Assembly (NCBI RefSeq): GCF_001705435.1
Contig: NZ_MDEN01000064.1
Coordinates: 248,001-312,000, forward strand
DNA: 64,000 bases
Reading direction: 5' to 3'
Source of the DNA: Pseudomonas graminis
Lineage (GTDB): Bacteria > Pseudomonadota > Gammaproteobacteria > Pseudomonadales > Pseudomonadaceae
Notes under the pieces: generated by a model
Databases searched by the model: none
The model's input: the letters and a program-made list of their open reading frames with translations, nothing else
What the model was told of the DNA's origin: nothing
Program-made: the position numbers and the translations under genes
Shown here: positions 52,477 through 63,309 of the stretch, piece by piece
Position numbering within the stretch: position 1 is the stretch's first letter
Layout of the letters: every line of letters begins with the position of its first letter

Positions 52477-54105
52477 ATGCTCAAAAAAGCGGTCATTCCG
52501 TTTCTTCTCGGCGCAGGTTTGATCGCCAGCGCTCCCTTCGCCCATGCAGCATCGAGTCTGGTGTTCTGCTCCGAAGGCAGCCCTGCTGGTTTCGATCCAG
52601 GTCAATACACCACCGGTACCGACTTCGATGCTTCGGCCGAGACCGTTTTCAACCGTTTGAGCCAGTTCGAACGTGGCGGCACCGCTGTCATTCCAGGCCT
52701 CGCCACCAGCTGGGACGTTGCCCCGGATGGCCTGACCTACACCTTCCACCTGCGTGAAGGTGTGAAATTCCACACCACGCCCTACTTCAAACCGACGCGT
52801 ACCTTCAATGCCGATGACGTGCTGTTCACGTTCAACCGCATGATCAACAAGGACGACCCGTTCCGTAAGGCGTACCCGACCGAATTCCCGTACTTCACCG
52901 ACATGGCGATGGACACCAACATCACCAAGATCGAGAAGGTCGACGATCACACCGTCAAAATGACCCTCGGCACCGTCGATGCTGCCTTCATCCAGAACCT
53001 GGCGATGAGCTTCGCCTCCATTCAGTCCGCTGAATACGCCGCGCAGTTGCTCAAACAAGGCAAACCGGAAGACATCAACCAGAAGCCGATCGGCACTGGC
53101 CCGTTCGTGTTCAAGAGCTACCAGAAAGACTCCAACATCCGCTTCACCGGGAACAAGGACTACTGGAAGCCTGAAGACGTCAAAGTCGACAACCTGATTT
53201 TCGCCATCACCACTGATGCCTCGGTTCGTGCGCAGAAGTTGAAGAAAGGCGAATGCCAGATCACCGCCTACCCACGTCCGGCTGACCTCGCTCCGCTGAA
53301 GGCTGACCCCGCGCTGAAGATGCCTGATCAGGCCGGCTTCAACCTGGGCTACATCGCCTACAACGTGATGCCGAAGATCAAGGGCGAAGACAAGCCGAAC
53401 CCGCTGGCTGACCTGAAAGTACGTCAGGCGCTGGACATGGCCGTCGACAAGAAAGCTATCATTGACGCGGTGTATCAGGGCGCAGGCCAACTGGCCACCA
53501 ACGCCATGCCGCCGACCCAATGGTCCTACGACACTACGATCAAAGATGCACCGTTTGATGTCGCCAAGGCCAAGGACCTGCTCAAGCAGGCGGGCGTGAA
53601 GGAAGGTACCGAAATCACCCTCTGGGCGATGCCGGTTCAGCGTCCTTACAACCCGAACGCCAAGCTGATGGCCGAGATGCTCCAGAACGACTGGAAGAAG
53701 ATCGGCATCAACGCCAAGATTGTGTCCTACGAGTGGGGCGAGTACATCAAGCGCGCCAAGGCGGGCGAAAACGGCGCCATGCTGATTGGCTGGAGCGGCG
53801 ACAACGGTGACCCGGACAACTGGCTGGGTACTCTGTTTGGCTGTGACGCCCTCAACGGCAACAACTTCGCCAAATGGTGTGACAAGCCGTTCGATACCTT
53901 GATCCATCAGGCCAAGGAAACCACCGATCAGGCCAAACGCACCGAGCTGTACAAGCAGGCTCAACATCTGCTCAAAGATGCCGTGCCTATGACCCCCATT
54001 GCTCACTCGACTGTTTATCAGCCAATGCGCAAGGAAGTTCAGGACTTCAAGATCAGCCCGTTCGGTCTGAACTCGTTCTACGGCGTCAGCGTCAGCGGCA
54101 AGTAA
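52477..54105 (+). CDS. dppA2: Dipeptide-binding protein DppA2
   Basis: The product is 542 residues from the ATG at 52477. A signal peptide of about 25 residues ends AHAAS, then SLVFCSEGSPAGFDPGQYTTG. Strongly similar to DppA1 along its length; a small insertion (NVMPKIKGEDKPNPLADLKV) distinguishes it. It corresponds to PA4497. The Cys pair near residues 30 and 235 (VFCSEG, KGECQI) is kept in all copies and may form a disulfide. Confidence 0.93.
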   Translation: MLKKAVIPFLLGAGLIASAPFAHAASSLVFCSEGSPAGFDPGQYTTGTDFDASAETVFNRLSQFERGGTAVIPGLATSWDVAPDGLTYTFHLREGVKFHTTPYFKPTRTFNADDVLFTFNRMINKDDPFRKAYPTEFPYFTDMAMDTNITKIEKVDDHTVKMTLGTVDAAFIQNLAMSFASIQSAEYAAQLLKQGKPEDINQKPIGTGPFVFKSYQKDSNIRFTGNKDYWKPEDVKVDNLIFAITTDASVRAQKLKKGECQITAYPRPADLAPLKADPALKMPDQAGFNLGYIAYNVMPKIKGEDKPNPLADLKVRQALDMAVDKKAIIDAVYQGAGQLATNAMPPTQWSYDTTIKDAPFDVAKAKDLLKQAGVKEGTEITLWAMPVQRPYNPNAKLMAEMLQNDWKKIGINAKIVSYEWGEYIKRAKAGENGAMLIGWSGDNGDPDNWLGTLFGCDALNGNNFAKWCDKPFDTLIHQAKETTDQAKRTELYKQAQHLLKDAVPMTPIAHSTVYQPMRKEVQDFKISPFGLNSFYGVSVSGK

Positions 54106-54126
54106 TACGTCCAGATGACCACTCGG

Positions 54127-54150
54127 TCGCGTTGCCCCAAGGCGACGCGA
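54127..54150 (+). other. Perfect hairpin after dppA2
   Basis: TCGCGTTGCC and GGCGACGCGA form a 10-bp stem (one G-U pair) with a CCAA loop, 21 bases after the dppA2 stop, without a T-run. It may shield the transcript 3' end. The remaining 54151-54456 has no gene; TTGACT at about 54375 could be a -35 box for dppA3. Confidence 0.6.
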
Positions 54151-54456
54151 TCGCGTTGTTATGTGCTCGATCGTTAAATGAAATTGACTATCGTTAGATG
54201 CGTAGCGATTGGCGGCTAGCGCCTGTCCGACAGCCCCTGCCTACTTACGATAAGCACTTTTCCTACAAACTTTGAAGCACGCGTAACTATGGACTGTGGG
54301 GCGCCAGAGACATACCTTCTGACAAGCCGCAAATACAGTCCGTTGTCTATCTTGAACAGTGAGATGTATCAGGTGTTGACTCTCCATTTGCGCAAACGAT
54401 TGCCATGGATTGCGCAGGCATTGCCATTTAATGCGCCTCTCACGATAAGGAATATC

Positions 54457-56058
54457 ATGCGTCCAACTATCGTTATGCCGTCACTTATTGCCGCTGGCCT
54501 CCTGGCTATGACGCCCGTTGTTCAGGCCGCCAGCAAAAGCCTGGTCTTCTGTTCGGAAGGCAGCCCGGCCGGGTTTGATATCGGTCAGTACACCTCGGGC
54601 ACTGACAATGATGCCGCCGAGCCGATCTACAACCGTTTAGCCGAGTTCGCACGGGGTGAGACCACCGTGGTACCTGCTCTCGCAACGAGCTGGGACATCT
54701 CCCCTGACAACCTGACCTACACGTTCCATCTGCGCGAAGGGGTCAAGTTCCACAGCAACAAGCTCTTCACGCCCACGCGCGATTTCAATGCCGACGACGT
54801 GCTGTTCACCTTCAATCGCATGCTGCACAAGGACCATCCATTCCGCGTGGCCTATCCGACGGAGTTCCCGTTCTTCACCAGCATGGGCCTGGACAAAAAC
54901 ATCAAGTCGGTGGAAAAGACCGACCCGATGACCGTAGTGTTCACGCTCAACAACGTTGATGCGGCATTCATCCAGAATGTTTCGATGAACTTTGCGTCCA
55001 TTCTGTCTGCTGAATACGCTGACAAACTGATGGCTTCGGGTGATGTGCGCGACATTAACCAGGCGCCCATTGGCACCGGCCCGTTTGTGTTTCAGCGCTA
55101 TCAAAAAGATTCGCAAATTCGCTACGTGAAAAATAAACAGTTTTGGGACCCGAGTCGGGTCAAGATTGATCAGTTGATCTTTGCGATCAATACAGATGCG
55201 TCGGTGCGGGTTCAAAAACTCAAAAAGAACGAGTGTCAGGTCACTTTGAATCCGCGCCCTGCGGACGTTGAATCGATCAAAGAGGACAAGAACCTGAGGG
55301 TCATCGAAAAGCCTGGGTTCAACCTCGGATACATTACCTACAACGTCCGCCATGCCCCGCTGGACAACTTGCAGGTTCGCCAGGCGCTGGACATGGCGGT
55401 GGATAAGAAAGCGATCATCGAGGCGGTGTACCAGGGCGCCGGGCAACTGGCCCAGAACGCCATGCCACCGACGCAGTGGTCTTACGACGACACGGTCAAG
55501 GACGCGCCCTACAACCCGGAAAAAGCCCGCGAGTTGCTGCGCGCCGCCGGCGTCAAGGAAGGCACCGAACTGACCCTGTGGGCGATGCCGGTCCAGCGCC
55601 CTTACAACCCCAACGCCAAGCTGATGGCCCAGATGCTCCAGGCCGACTGGGCCAAGGTGGGCATCAAGGCGACCATCGTCAGTTACGAGTGGGGCGAATA
55701 CCTCAAGCGCAGCAAGAACGGCGAGCACGACATTTCGCTGATCGGCTGGACCGGCGACAACGGCGATCCGGACAACTGGATGGGCACGCTGTACAGCTGC
55801 GCGTCCATCGGCGGCAATAATTACTCGATGTGGTGCGACGAGAAATACGACGCCCTGGTCAAGGCGGCCGTCTCGAACACCAACAAAGACCAGCGGATCG
55901 CGCTGTACAAACAGGCTCAGCATTACCTGAAAGAACAGGTGCCCATTACGCCGATTGCCCACTCGACGGTGATTCAGCCGATGCGCAAGGAAGTGCAAGG
56001 TTTCCTGGTGAGCCCATTCAACCGCAACAACTTCTCGGGCGTCAGCATCGCCGACTGA
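54457..56058 (+). CDS. dppA3: Dipeptide-binding protein DppA3
   Basis: The product is 533 residues from the ATG at 54457 (AAGGAATATC upstream). A signal peptide of about 24 residues ends VVQAAS, then KSLVFCSEGSPAGFDIGQYTSG. It corresponds to PA4500. In P. aeruginosa a peptidase gene (mdpA) and the repressor gene psdR lie between dppA2 and dppA3; here that space is 351 bp and has neither. The first half is somewhat AT-richer than its paralogues. Confidence 0.93.
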   Translation: MRPTIVMPSLIAAGLLAMTPVVQAASKSLVFCSEGSPAGFDIGQYTSGTDNDAAEPIYNRLAEFARGETTVVPALATSWDISPDNLTYTFHLREGVKFHSNKLFTPTRDFNADDVLFTFNRMLHKDHPFRVAYPTEFPFFTSMGLDKNIKSVEKTDPMTVVFTLNNVDAAFIQNVSMNFASILSAEYADKLMASGDVRDINQAPIGTGPFVFQRYQKDSQIRYVKNKQFWDPSRVKIDQLIFAINTDASVRVQKLKKNECQVTLNPRPADVESIKEDKNLRVIEKPGFNLGYITYNVRHAPLDNLQVRQALDMAVDKKAIIEAVYQGAGQLAQNAMPPTQWSYDDTVKDAPYNPEKARELLRAAGVKEGTELTLWAMPVQRPYNPNAKLMAQMLQADWAKVGIKATIVSYEWGEYLKRSKNGEHDISLIGWTGDNGDPDNWMGTLYSCASIGGNNYSMWCDEKYDALVKAAVSNTNKDQRIALYKQAQHYLKEQVPITPIAHSTVIQPMRKEVQGFLVSPFNRNNFSGVSIAD

Positions 56059-56157
56059 TTCAAAAACATGCCTGGGGGCGCAACCACGCCCTTTGGCATC
56101 GCTTTATCCGCGTTTCGCCGGATAGGCAAGAAAATGGCCCATGGGGCCGCACCACCG

Positions 56158-56183
56158 AGCGGGCTACACCATAAAAAGCCCGC
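56158..56183 (+). other. Hairpin before the porin gene
   Basis: GCGGGCT and AGCCCGC pair around an 11-base A-rich loop, with another GGGCG/CGCCC hairpin at about 56077-56091. Both lie between dppA3 and opdP without a gene in the 158-bp gap. Confidence 0.45.
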
Positions 56184-56216
56184 CTCTAAAAAAGCAGCAA
56201 TCGGGAGCTTCAGAAC

Positions 56217-57596
56217 GTGAAAAAAGCCAGCACCGCTGTATTCGCCTTATCCGTCCTCGCCATCAGCGTCGCGGCCCAGGCAGAGCCGACCAGTCAGGAA
56301 TTCGTTCCGACCACACTGGCCACCACCAACCTCCAGGGCGAAGCAAAGGGCTTTCTGGAAGACTCGAAACTGACCGGTTCGACCAAGAACTGGTACGCCA
56401 ACGAACTGCTGCGCCGTGGCGGCGAGTTCCGCCGCAGCGAGAACGGCGTTGTGGTCGACAGTGACCCGCGCCGGATCAACTGGGTTCAGGGCACCATCGT
56501 TGATTACAGCTCGGGCTTCACCCAGGGCACTGTCGGCTTCGCCACGCAAATGGCGGTCTACAACGCCGTCGCGCTGGACCGTGACAAAGACGACCTGATG
56601 GGCGGCGCCAACCGTACGCTGACCGAAAACAATGGTGACCCTGTTGGACAGTGGAGCAAGTTGGGCCTGGGCAACATCAAGGCGCGCGTCTCCAACACGA
56701 CCCTGACCGCCGGCCGTCAGTCGATGAACACCCCGGTGCTGGCTTACATCGGCAACCGTGCGCTGCCTTCGAGCTTCGAAGGGGTGAGCGTGCTGAGTGA
56801 AGAGTTCAACAACATCTCGATCCAGGCCGGCAGCTTCGACCGCGTATCGCCACGTACCGAACAGAGCCTGACCAAGTTCCGTTCCGAGTACACCAACAAC
56901 ACCGCCACCGCCGATCGAGTTGACATGGCGGGCGTTGATTACAAACCCTTCAAAAGCCTGACCACCAGCTTCTACGCGTCCAACGTCGAAGACTTCTGGC
57001 ATCAGTACTACTTCGCTTTCACCCACGAACTGGGTGACCCCGATGTACTGGGCCTGAGCACCAACCTGAACTACTACAAGACCAAGGATTCCGGTCAGAA
57101 GAAGATGGGCGAGATCGACAACGACACGTACAGCCTGTCGTTGACCGCCACTCACAAGGCGCACAGTTTCAGCGTCGCGTACCAGGAAGTCGAAGGCGAC
57201 ACCTACTTCGACTACGTCCACGACACCAACGCCATCTTCCTGGCCAACTCCCTGCTGTCGGACTTCAACGGCCCGAACGAGAAGTCGGTGCAGCTGAGCT
57301 ACCTGCTGAACATGGCTGACTACGGCGTGCCGGGTCTGAAATTCAACATCTATCAAGCGCGCGGTTTCGACATCGACGGCACCCATTACAAAGGCACCGC
57401 TTACGATGTCCGCGGCATGGACGGCGAAAATCACTACGAATACGGTGTCGGCTCGTCGTACACCCTGCAGTCCGGCCCGCTGAAGGCCTCCACGATGCGT
57501 GCGACCTACACCACGCACCGCGCGAGCGCCAACCAGGCCGACGGCAACATCAACGAGTTCCGTCTGGTGACCACCATTCCATTCAACATTATGTAA
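56217..57596 (+). CDS. opdP: OprD-family porin for dipeptides (OpdP)
   Basis: The product is 459 residues from a GTG at 56217, with GGGAG nine bases upstream. Signal peptide of about 23 residues ends AAQAE. The OprD barrel pattern is clear: GFLEDSKLTGSTKNWYANE near the start, the basic ladder region DPRRINWVQGTIVDYSSGFTQGTVGFA, and a C-terminal strand ending FNIM. It lets dipeptides cross the outer membrane and corresponds to PA4501. Position between binding-protein genes supports its role in the same uptake route. Confidence 0.93.
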   Translation: MKKASTAVFALSVLAISVAAQAEPTSQEFVPTTLATTNLQGEAKGFLEDSKLTGSTKNWYANELLRRGGEFRRSENGVVVDSDPRRINWVQGTIVDYSSGFTQGTVGFATQMAVYNAVALDRDKDDLMGGANRTLTENNGDPVGQWSKLGLGNIKARVSNTTLTAGRQSMNTPVLAYIGNRALPSSFEGVSVLSEEFNNISIQAGSFDRVSPRTEQSLTKFRSEYTNNTATADRVDMAGVDYKPFKSLTTSFYASNVEDFWHQYYFAFTHELGDPDVLGLSTNLNYYKTKDSGQKKMGEIDNDTYSLSLTATHKAHSFSVAYQEVEGDTYFDYVHDTNAIFLANSLLSDFNGPNEKSVQLSYLLNMADYGVPGLKFNIYQARGFDIDGTHYKGTAYDVRGMDGENHYEYGVGSSYTLQSGPLKASTMRATYTTHRASANQADGNINEFRLVTTIPFNIM

Positions 57597-57691
57597 TCAG
57601 CACGATCGATCGGGCCTCAAGGTGCGGTTTACCGAACTTCGTGGCCCGATACCGACTCACTTATGGCTTCATCACTTGCGGAGTGCGTTAC

Positions 57692-59299
57692 TTGAAATCG
57701 ACATTCAAACTCGCAACATTGCGCAGCGCGATCGCACTGGCGGTATTCAGCGTCGCGGTCGGCGTATCGGCCAAGCCTCTGGTGGTCTGCACCGAAGCCA
57801 GCCCGGAAGGTTTCGACACGGCGCTCTACACCACCGCCGTGACCGCCGATGCGTCGGCGGAAACCATTTACAACCGTCTGGTGGATTTCAAGCCGGGCAC
57901 CACAGAGATCGTTCCCGCACTGGCGGAAACGTGGGAGATCAGCGATGACGGCCTGACCTACACGTTCCATCTGCGCAAAGGCGTCAAGTTTCACACCACC
58001 GAATACTTCAAACCGACCCGCGACATGAACGCCGATGACGTGGTCTGGAGCTTCCAGCGTCAACTGGACCCCAACCACCCTTGGCACAAACAGTCGGAGG
58101 TCGGTTACCCGTACTTCGAGAGCATGGGTTTCAAAGAGCTGCTGAAGAGCGTCGAGAAAGTGGACGACAGCACCGTCAAGTTCACCCTGACACGCCGCGA
58201 AGCGCCGTTCCTGGCTGACGTCGCCATGGCCTTTGCCTCGGTGTACTCGGCGGAATACGCCGATCAACTGCTCAAAGCGAACAAGACCGGCAACCTCAAC
58301 AGCCAGCCCATCGGCACCGGTCCGTTTATTTTCCAGCGCTATGCCAAGGACGCTCAGGTCCGCTTCAAGGCCAACCCGGAATATTTCCGTGGCAAGCCGC
58401 CGGCTGACACCCTGATCTTCGCCATCGCTACCGACAACAACGTGCGCCTGCAGAAGCTCAGGGCCAACGAGTGTCAGGTTGCGTTGTACCCGAAGCCGGA
58501 CGACATTCCGAACATCAAGAAAGACCCGAACCTCAAGGTCGATGAGCTGAACTCGATGACCACCGCGTACATCGCCATGAACACCACGCACAAATACATG
58601 AGCGATGTGCGCGTGCGTAAAGCAATCGAGATTGCGTTTGATAAGGAAGCCTACGTCAAAGCGCTGTTCGGCAAGGACAATGCCACCGTCGCCGTGAACC
58701 CGTATCCGGACACGCTGCTGGGTTACAACAAAGACCTGAAAAACCCTGCCCACGATCTGGACAAGGCGCGCGCCCTGCTCAAGGAAGCCGGCGTTCCGGA
58801 AGGCACCGTGCTGACCCTGTTCACCCGTAACGGCGGCGGTCCGACCAACCCTAATCCGGCCATGGGCGCACAAATGATGCAGTCCGACCTGGCCAAAGTC
58901 GGCATTAAGTTAGATATACGCGTCATGGAATGGGGCGAAATGCTCAAACGTGCCAAAAACGGCGAACACGACATGGTGTCGGCCGGCTGGTCAGGTGACA
59001 ATGGCGACCCTGATAACTTCCTGACCCCACTGCTCAGTTGCGAGGCCGCCAAAAACGGCGAAAACTACGCGCGCTGGTGTAATCAGAAGTTCCAGACGTT
59101 GATCGATCAGGCTCGGGAAAAGACCGACCCGGCCGAACGCGCTTCGCTCTACGAGCAGGCTCAAGTGATCTTCAATCAGGACCTGCCGTGGATCAGCATG
59201 GCCCACACCAAGGTGTTCACTGCAATGCGCAACAACGTGGAGGGTTACCACATCAGCCCTCTCACCACTAATAACTTCGCTACCACCCAAGTGAAGTAG
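57692..59299 (+). CDS. dppA4: Peptide-binding protein DppA4
   Basis: The product is 535 residues from a TTG at 57692 (GGAG eight bases upstream); an ATG at 57641 gives a 17-residue extension that spoils the signal peptide. The signal ends at about VGVSAK, then PLVVCTEASPEGFDTALYTT. It is clearly more distant from A1-A3, with a different ligand region (TTAYIAMNTTHKYMSDVRVRK in part), and is the copy next to the permease genes as PA4502 is. It may be the main generalist binder. Confidence 0.92.
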   Translation: MKSTFKLATLRSAIALAVFSVAVGVSAKPLVVCTEASPEGFDTALYTTAVTADASAETIYNRLVDFKPGTTEIVPALAETWEISDDGLTYTFHLRKGVKFHTTEYFKPTRDMNADDVVWSFQRQLDPNHPWHKQSEVGYPYFESMGFKELLKSVEKVDDSTVKFTLTRREAPFLADVAMAFASVYSAEYADQLLKANKTGNLNSQPIGTGPFIFQRYAKDAQVRFKANPEYFRGKPPADTLIFAIATDNNVRLQKLRANECQVALYPKPDDIPNIKKDPNLKVDELNSMTTAYIAMNTTHKYMSDVRVRKAIEIAFDKEAYVKALFGKDNATVAVNPYPDTLLGYNKDLKNPAHDLDKARALLKEAGVPEGTVLTLFTRNGGGPTNPNPAMGAQMMQSDLAKVGIKLDIRVMEWGEMLKRAKNGEHDMVSAGWSGDNGDPDNFLTPLLSCEAAKNGENYARWCNQKFQTLIDQAREKTDPAERASLYEQAQVIFNQDLPWISMAHTKVFTAMRNNVEGYHISPLTTNNFATTQVK

Positions 59300-59363
59300 A
59301 AGAAGAATCCGGCGGGCTCTGCTACCCAGAGACCTGCCGGTACCTGATGAGGTACACGAGAAG

Positions 59364-60374
<1,011 letters not shown>

Positions 60375-60385
60375 GATCCCTTTTT

Positions 60386-61297
60386 ATGAGCACACCTACT
60401 CCCGTAGCAGCAGTCGATCAAAGCCTGCTCTACCCGTCCGTCTACAAAGAGTTCTGGCAGCACTTCTCCAAGAACAAAGGCGCCGTCGCGGGCCTGGCGT
60501 TCATGCTGGTGATCGTGTTCTGCGCCCTGTTCGCGCCGTGGGTTGCCCCCCATGACCCGAGCGAGCAATACCGCGATTTCCTGCTGACCCCGCCGGTCTG
60601 GCTTGAAGGCGGCCAATGGCAGTTTCTGCTGGGCACCGATGAACTGGGCCGCGACCTGCTGTCGCGTCTGATTCAGGGTTCGCGCCTGTCGCTGCTGATC
60701 GGTTTGTCGTCGGTGGTGATGTCGCTGATTCCGGGCATCCTCATGGGCCTGCTGGCCGGTTTCTTCCCGAAAATCCTCGGCCCGACCATCATGCGTCTGA
60801 TGGATATCATGCTGGCGCTGCCGTCGCTGCTGCTGGCGGTGGCCATCGTCGCGATCCTCGGCCCTGGCCTGATCAACACCGTCATCGCCATCGCCATCGT
60901 TTCCCTGCCGTCCTACGTGCGTCTGACCCGTGCAGCCGTTATGGGCGAACTGAACCGTGACTACGTGACCGCCGCGCGTCTGGCCGGCGCAACGCTGCCG
61001 CGCCTGATGTTCATCACCGTGCTGCCCAACTGCATGGCGCCGCTGATCGTTCAGGCCACCTTGAGTTTCTCCTCGGCGATCCTCGACGCTGCGGCGCTGG
61101 GCTTCCTGGGTCTGGGTGTACAACCGCCGACGCCTGAGTGGGGCACCATGCTCGCTTCGGCCCGCGACTACATCGAACGCGCCTGGTGGGTGGTGAGCCT
61201 CCCGGGTCTGACCATTTTGCTCAGCGTGCTGGCAATCAACCTGATGGGCGACGGTCTGCGCGATGCGCTGGACCCGAAACTCAAGAACGCCGCCTGA
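60386..61297 (+). CDS. dppC: Dipeptide ABC permease DppC
   Basis: The product is 303 residues. A cytoplasmic N-terminal stretch with FWQHFSKNKGAVAGLAF leads to six membrane segments; the EAA loop is NRDYVTAARLAGATLPRLMF. GTDELGRDLLSRLIQGSR is characteristic of OppC/DppC permeases. It starts 11 bases after dppB. Confidence 0.96.
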   Translation: MSTPTPVAAVDQSLLYPSVYKEFWQHFSKNKGAVAGLAFMLVIVFCALFAPWVAPHDPSEQYRDFLLTPPVWLEGGQWQFLLGTDELGRDLLSRLIQGSRLSLLIGLSSVVMSLIPGILMGLLAGFFPKILGPTIMRLMDIMLALPSLLLAVAIVAILGPGLINTVIAIAIVSLPSYVRLTRAAVMGELNRDYVTAARLAGATLPRLMFITVLPNCMAPLIVQATLSFSSAILDAAALGFLGLGVQPPTPEWGTMLASARDYIERAWWVVSLPGLTILLSVLAINLMGDGLRDALDPKLKNAA

Positions 61298-61307
61298 GGA
61301 CGTCCGA

Positions 61308-62276
61308 ATGTCTCTTTTAAACATCAAGAACCTCAACGTGCGCTTCGGCGACGCCACGGCCACCCCGGTCGTCGACGGCCTGGATCTGGCCGTCGACAAG
61401 GGCGAAGTGCTGGCGATCGTGGGCGAATCGGGTTCGGGTAAATCCGTGACCATGATGGCGCTCATGGGCCTGATCGAGCACCCCGGCATCGTCACCGCCG
61501 ACGCCCTGGTCTTCGACGGCAAGGACATGCTCACGCTCAATGCGCGGCAGCGTCGCAAGATCGTCGGCAAAGACATGTCGATGGTCTTTCAGGACCCGAT
61601 GACCGCGCTGAACCCGAGCTACACCGTGGGCTTCCAGATCAAGGAAGTGCTCAAGCAGCACTTGGGTCTGTCCGGACGCGCGGCCCACCAGCGCGCACTT
61701 GAGCTGTTGCAGAAAGTAGAGATCCCGGGCGCCGCTCAGCGTCTGGACGCCTACCCGCATCAACTCTCGGGCGGCATGAGCCAGCGTGTTGCGATCGCCA
61801 TGGCCATCGCCGGCGAGCCGAAGCTGCTGATCGCCGACGAACCGACCACGGCATTGGACGTGACCATCCAGGCGCAGATCATGGACCTGCTGCTGGCCCT
61901 GCAGAAAGAGCAGGACATGGCGCTGGTGCTCATCACCCACGACCTCGCCGTGGTAGCCGAAACCGCTCAGCGGGTCTGCGTGATGTATGCCGGCCAAGCC
62001 GTGGAAGTGGGTCAGGTGCCGGGGCTGTTCGACGTCCCGGCGCACCCGTACAGCGAAGCACTGCTGGCGGCGATTCCCGAGCACAGCATGGGCGCCGCGC
62101 GCCTGTCGACGCTGCCGGGTATCGTGCCGGGGCGCTACGACCGTCCAAGCGGCTGCCTGCTGTCGCCGCGCTGCCCGTACGTCCAGGACAAATGCCGCCA
62201 GCAACGCCCGGGCCTTGACCCGAAAGCCCATAGCCTGGCGCGTTGCTTCTTTCCGCTGAATCAGGAGGTGGCGTGA
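61308..62276 (+). CDS. dppD: Dipeptide ABC transporter ATPase DppD
   Basis: The product is 322 residues from the ATG at 61308; the frame opens earlier inside dppC. Walker A is GESGSGKSV, signature LSGGMSQRVAIAMAI, Walker B LLIADEPTTALD. The C-terminal oligo/dipeptide extension holds Cys residues in CLLSPRCPYVQDKCRQ, which in related ATPases bind an iron-sulfur cluster. It starts 10 bases after dppC. Confidence 0.96.
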   Translation: MSLLNIKNLNVRFGDATATPVVDGLDLAVDKGEVLAIVGESGSGKSVTMMALMGLIEHPGIVTADALVFDGKDMLTLNARQRRKIVGKDMSMVFQDPMTALNPSYTVGFQIKEVLKQHLGLSGRAAHQRALELLQKVEIPGAAQRLDAYPHQLSGGMSQRVAIAMAIAGEPKLLIADEPTTALDVTIQAQIMDLLLALQKEQDMALVLITHDLAVVAETAQRVCVMYAGQAVEVGQVPGLFDVPAHPYSEALLAAIPEHSMGAARLSTLPGIVPGRYDRPSGCLLSPRCPYVQDKCRQQRPGLDPKAHSLARCFFPLNQEVA

Positions 62277-63250
62277 TGAGCGAAATCGTACTGACCGCTC
62301 GTGACCTTACTCGTCACTACGATGTGTCCCGTGGGCTGTTCAAGCCCCATGCAACCGTGCGCGCGCTCAACGGCGTGTCGTTCGAACTCGAAGCCGGCAA
62401 GACCCTGGCGGTGGTCGGTGAGTCCGGCTGCGGCAAGTCCACGCTGGCCCGCGCGCTGACGCTGATCGAAGAGCCTTCTTCGGGATCGTTGAAGATCGCC
62501 GGCCAGGAAGTCACCGGCGCGACCAAGGCACAACGCAAACAGCTGCGCAAAGACGTACAGATGGTGTTCCAGAGTCCTTACGCGTCGCTCAATCCGCGGC
62601 AGAAGGTCGGTGATCAACTGGGCGAGCCGCTGCTGATCAACACCAGTCTGTCCGCCGCCGAACGCCGCGAGAAAGTGCAGGCGATGATGGCTCAGGTCGG
62701 TCTGCGTCCCGAGCACTATCAGCGCTACCCGCACATGTTTTCCGGCGGTCAGCGTCAACGTATCGCGCTGGCGCGGGCGATGATGCTGCAGCCCAAAGTG
62801 CTGGTGGCGGACGAACCGACGTCTGCCCTCGACGTGTCGATTCAGGCTCAGGTGCTGAACCTGTTCATGGACCTGCAGCAAGAGTTCAACACCGGTTACG
62901 TGTTCATCTCCCACAACCTGGCGGTGGTGCGTCACGTCGCCGACACCGTGCTGGTGATGTACCTCGGTCGCCCGGCCGAGATGGGTCCCAAGGACGAGAT
63001 CTATAACCGTCCGCTGCACCCGTACACCCAGGCGCTGCTGTCGGCGACCCCGACGATCCACCCGGACCCGTCGAAGCCGAAGATCAAAATCGTCGGCGAA
63101 CTGCCTAACCCGTTGAACCCTCCGTCCGGCTGCGCGTTTCACAAGCGCTGCCCGTACGCGACAGAGCGCTGCGCCGCCGAAGTGCCGGAACTGCGCTGGG
63201 TCGACAACCGGCAGGTTGCCTGCCATTACGCGGAACAGTTTGTGGCGTGA
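62276..63250 (+). CDS. dppF: Dipeptide ABC transporter ATPase DppF
   Basis: The product is 324 residues from the ATG at 62276, sharing one base with the dppD stop (TGATG) after GGAGG. Walker A is GESGCGKST, signature FSGGQRQRIALARAMM, Walker B LVADEPTSALD. The C-terminal extension has the Cys pattern GCAFHKRCPYATERC. It forms the ATPase pair with DppD and closes the operon. Confidence 0.96.
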   Translation: MSEIVLTARDLTRHYDVSRGLFKPHATVRALNGVSFELEAGKTLAVVGESGCGKSTLARALTLIEEPSSGSLKIAGQEVTGATKAQRKQLRKDVQMVFQSPYASLNPRQKVGDQLGEPLLINTSLSAAERREKVQAMMAQVGLRPEHYQRYPHMFSGGQRQRIALARAMMLQPKVLVADEPTSALDVSIQAQVLNLFMDLQQEFNTGYVFISHNLAVVRHVADTVLVMYLGRPAEMGPKDEIYNRPLHPYTQALLSATPTIHPDPSKPKIKIVGELPNPLNPPSGCAFHKRCPYATERCAAEVPELRWVDNRQVACHYAEQFVA

Positions 63251-63268
63251 TGGTTGAGTAAGAAAAAG

Positions 63269-63300
63269 GCCGTTGCGTGTGAGCGCAACGGCTTTTTTTT
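63269..63300 (+). terminator. Rho-independent terminator of the dpp operon
   Basis: GCCGTTGCG and CGCAACGGC form a perfect 9-bp stem with a TGTGAG loop, followed by T8, 18 bases after the dppF stop. Confidence 0.95.
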
Positions 63301-63309
63301 GTGGCTGGC

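Noticed and set aside
52429..54006. 525-residue open frame antisense to dppA2; similar ones over dppA1, dppA3, dppA4 and opdP
   Set aside because: They recur over each paralogue because the sense genes are alike; no independent evidence of coding.
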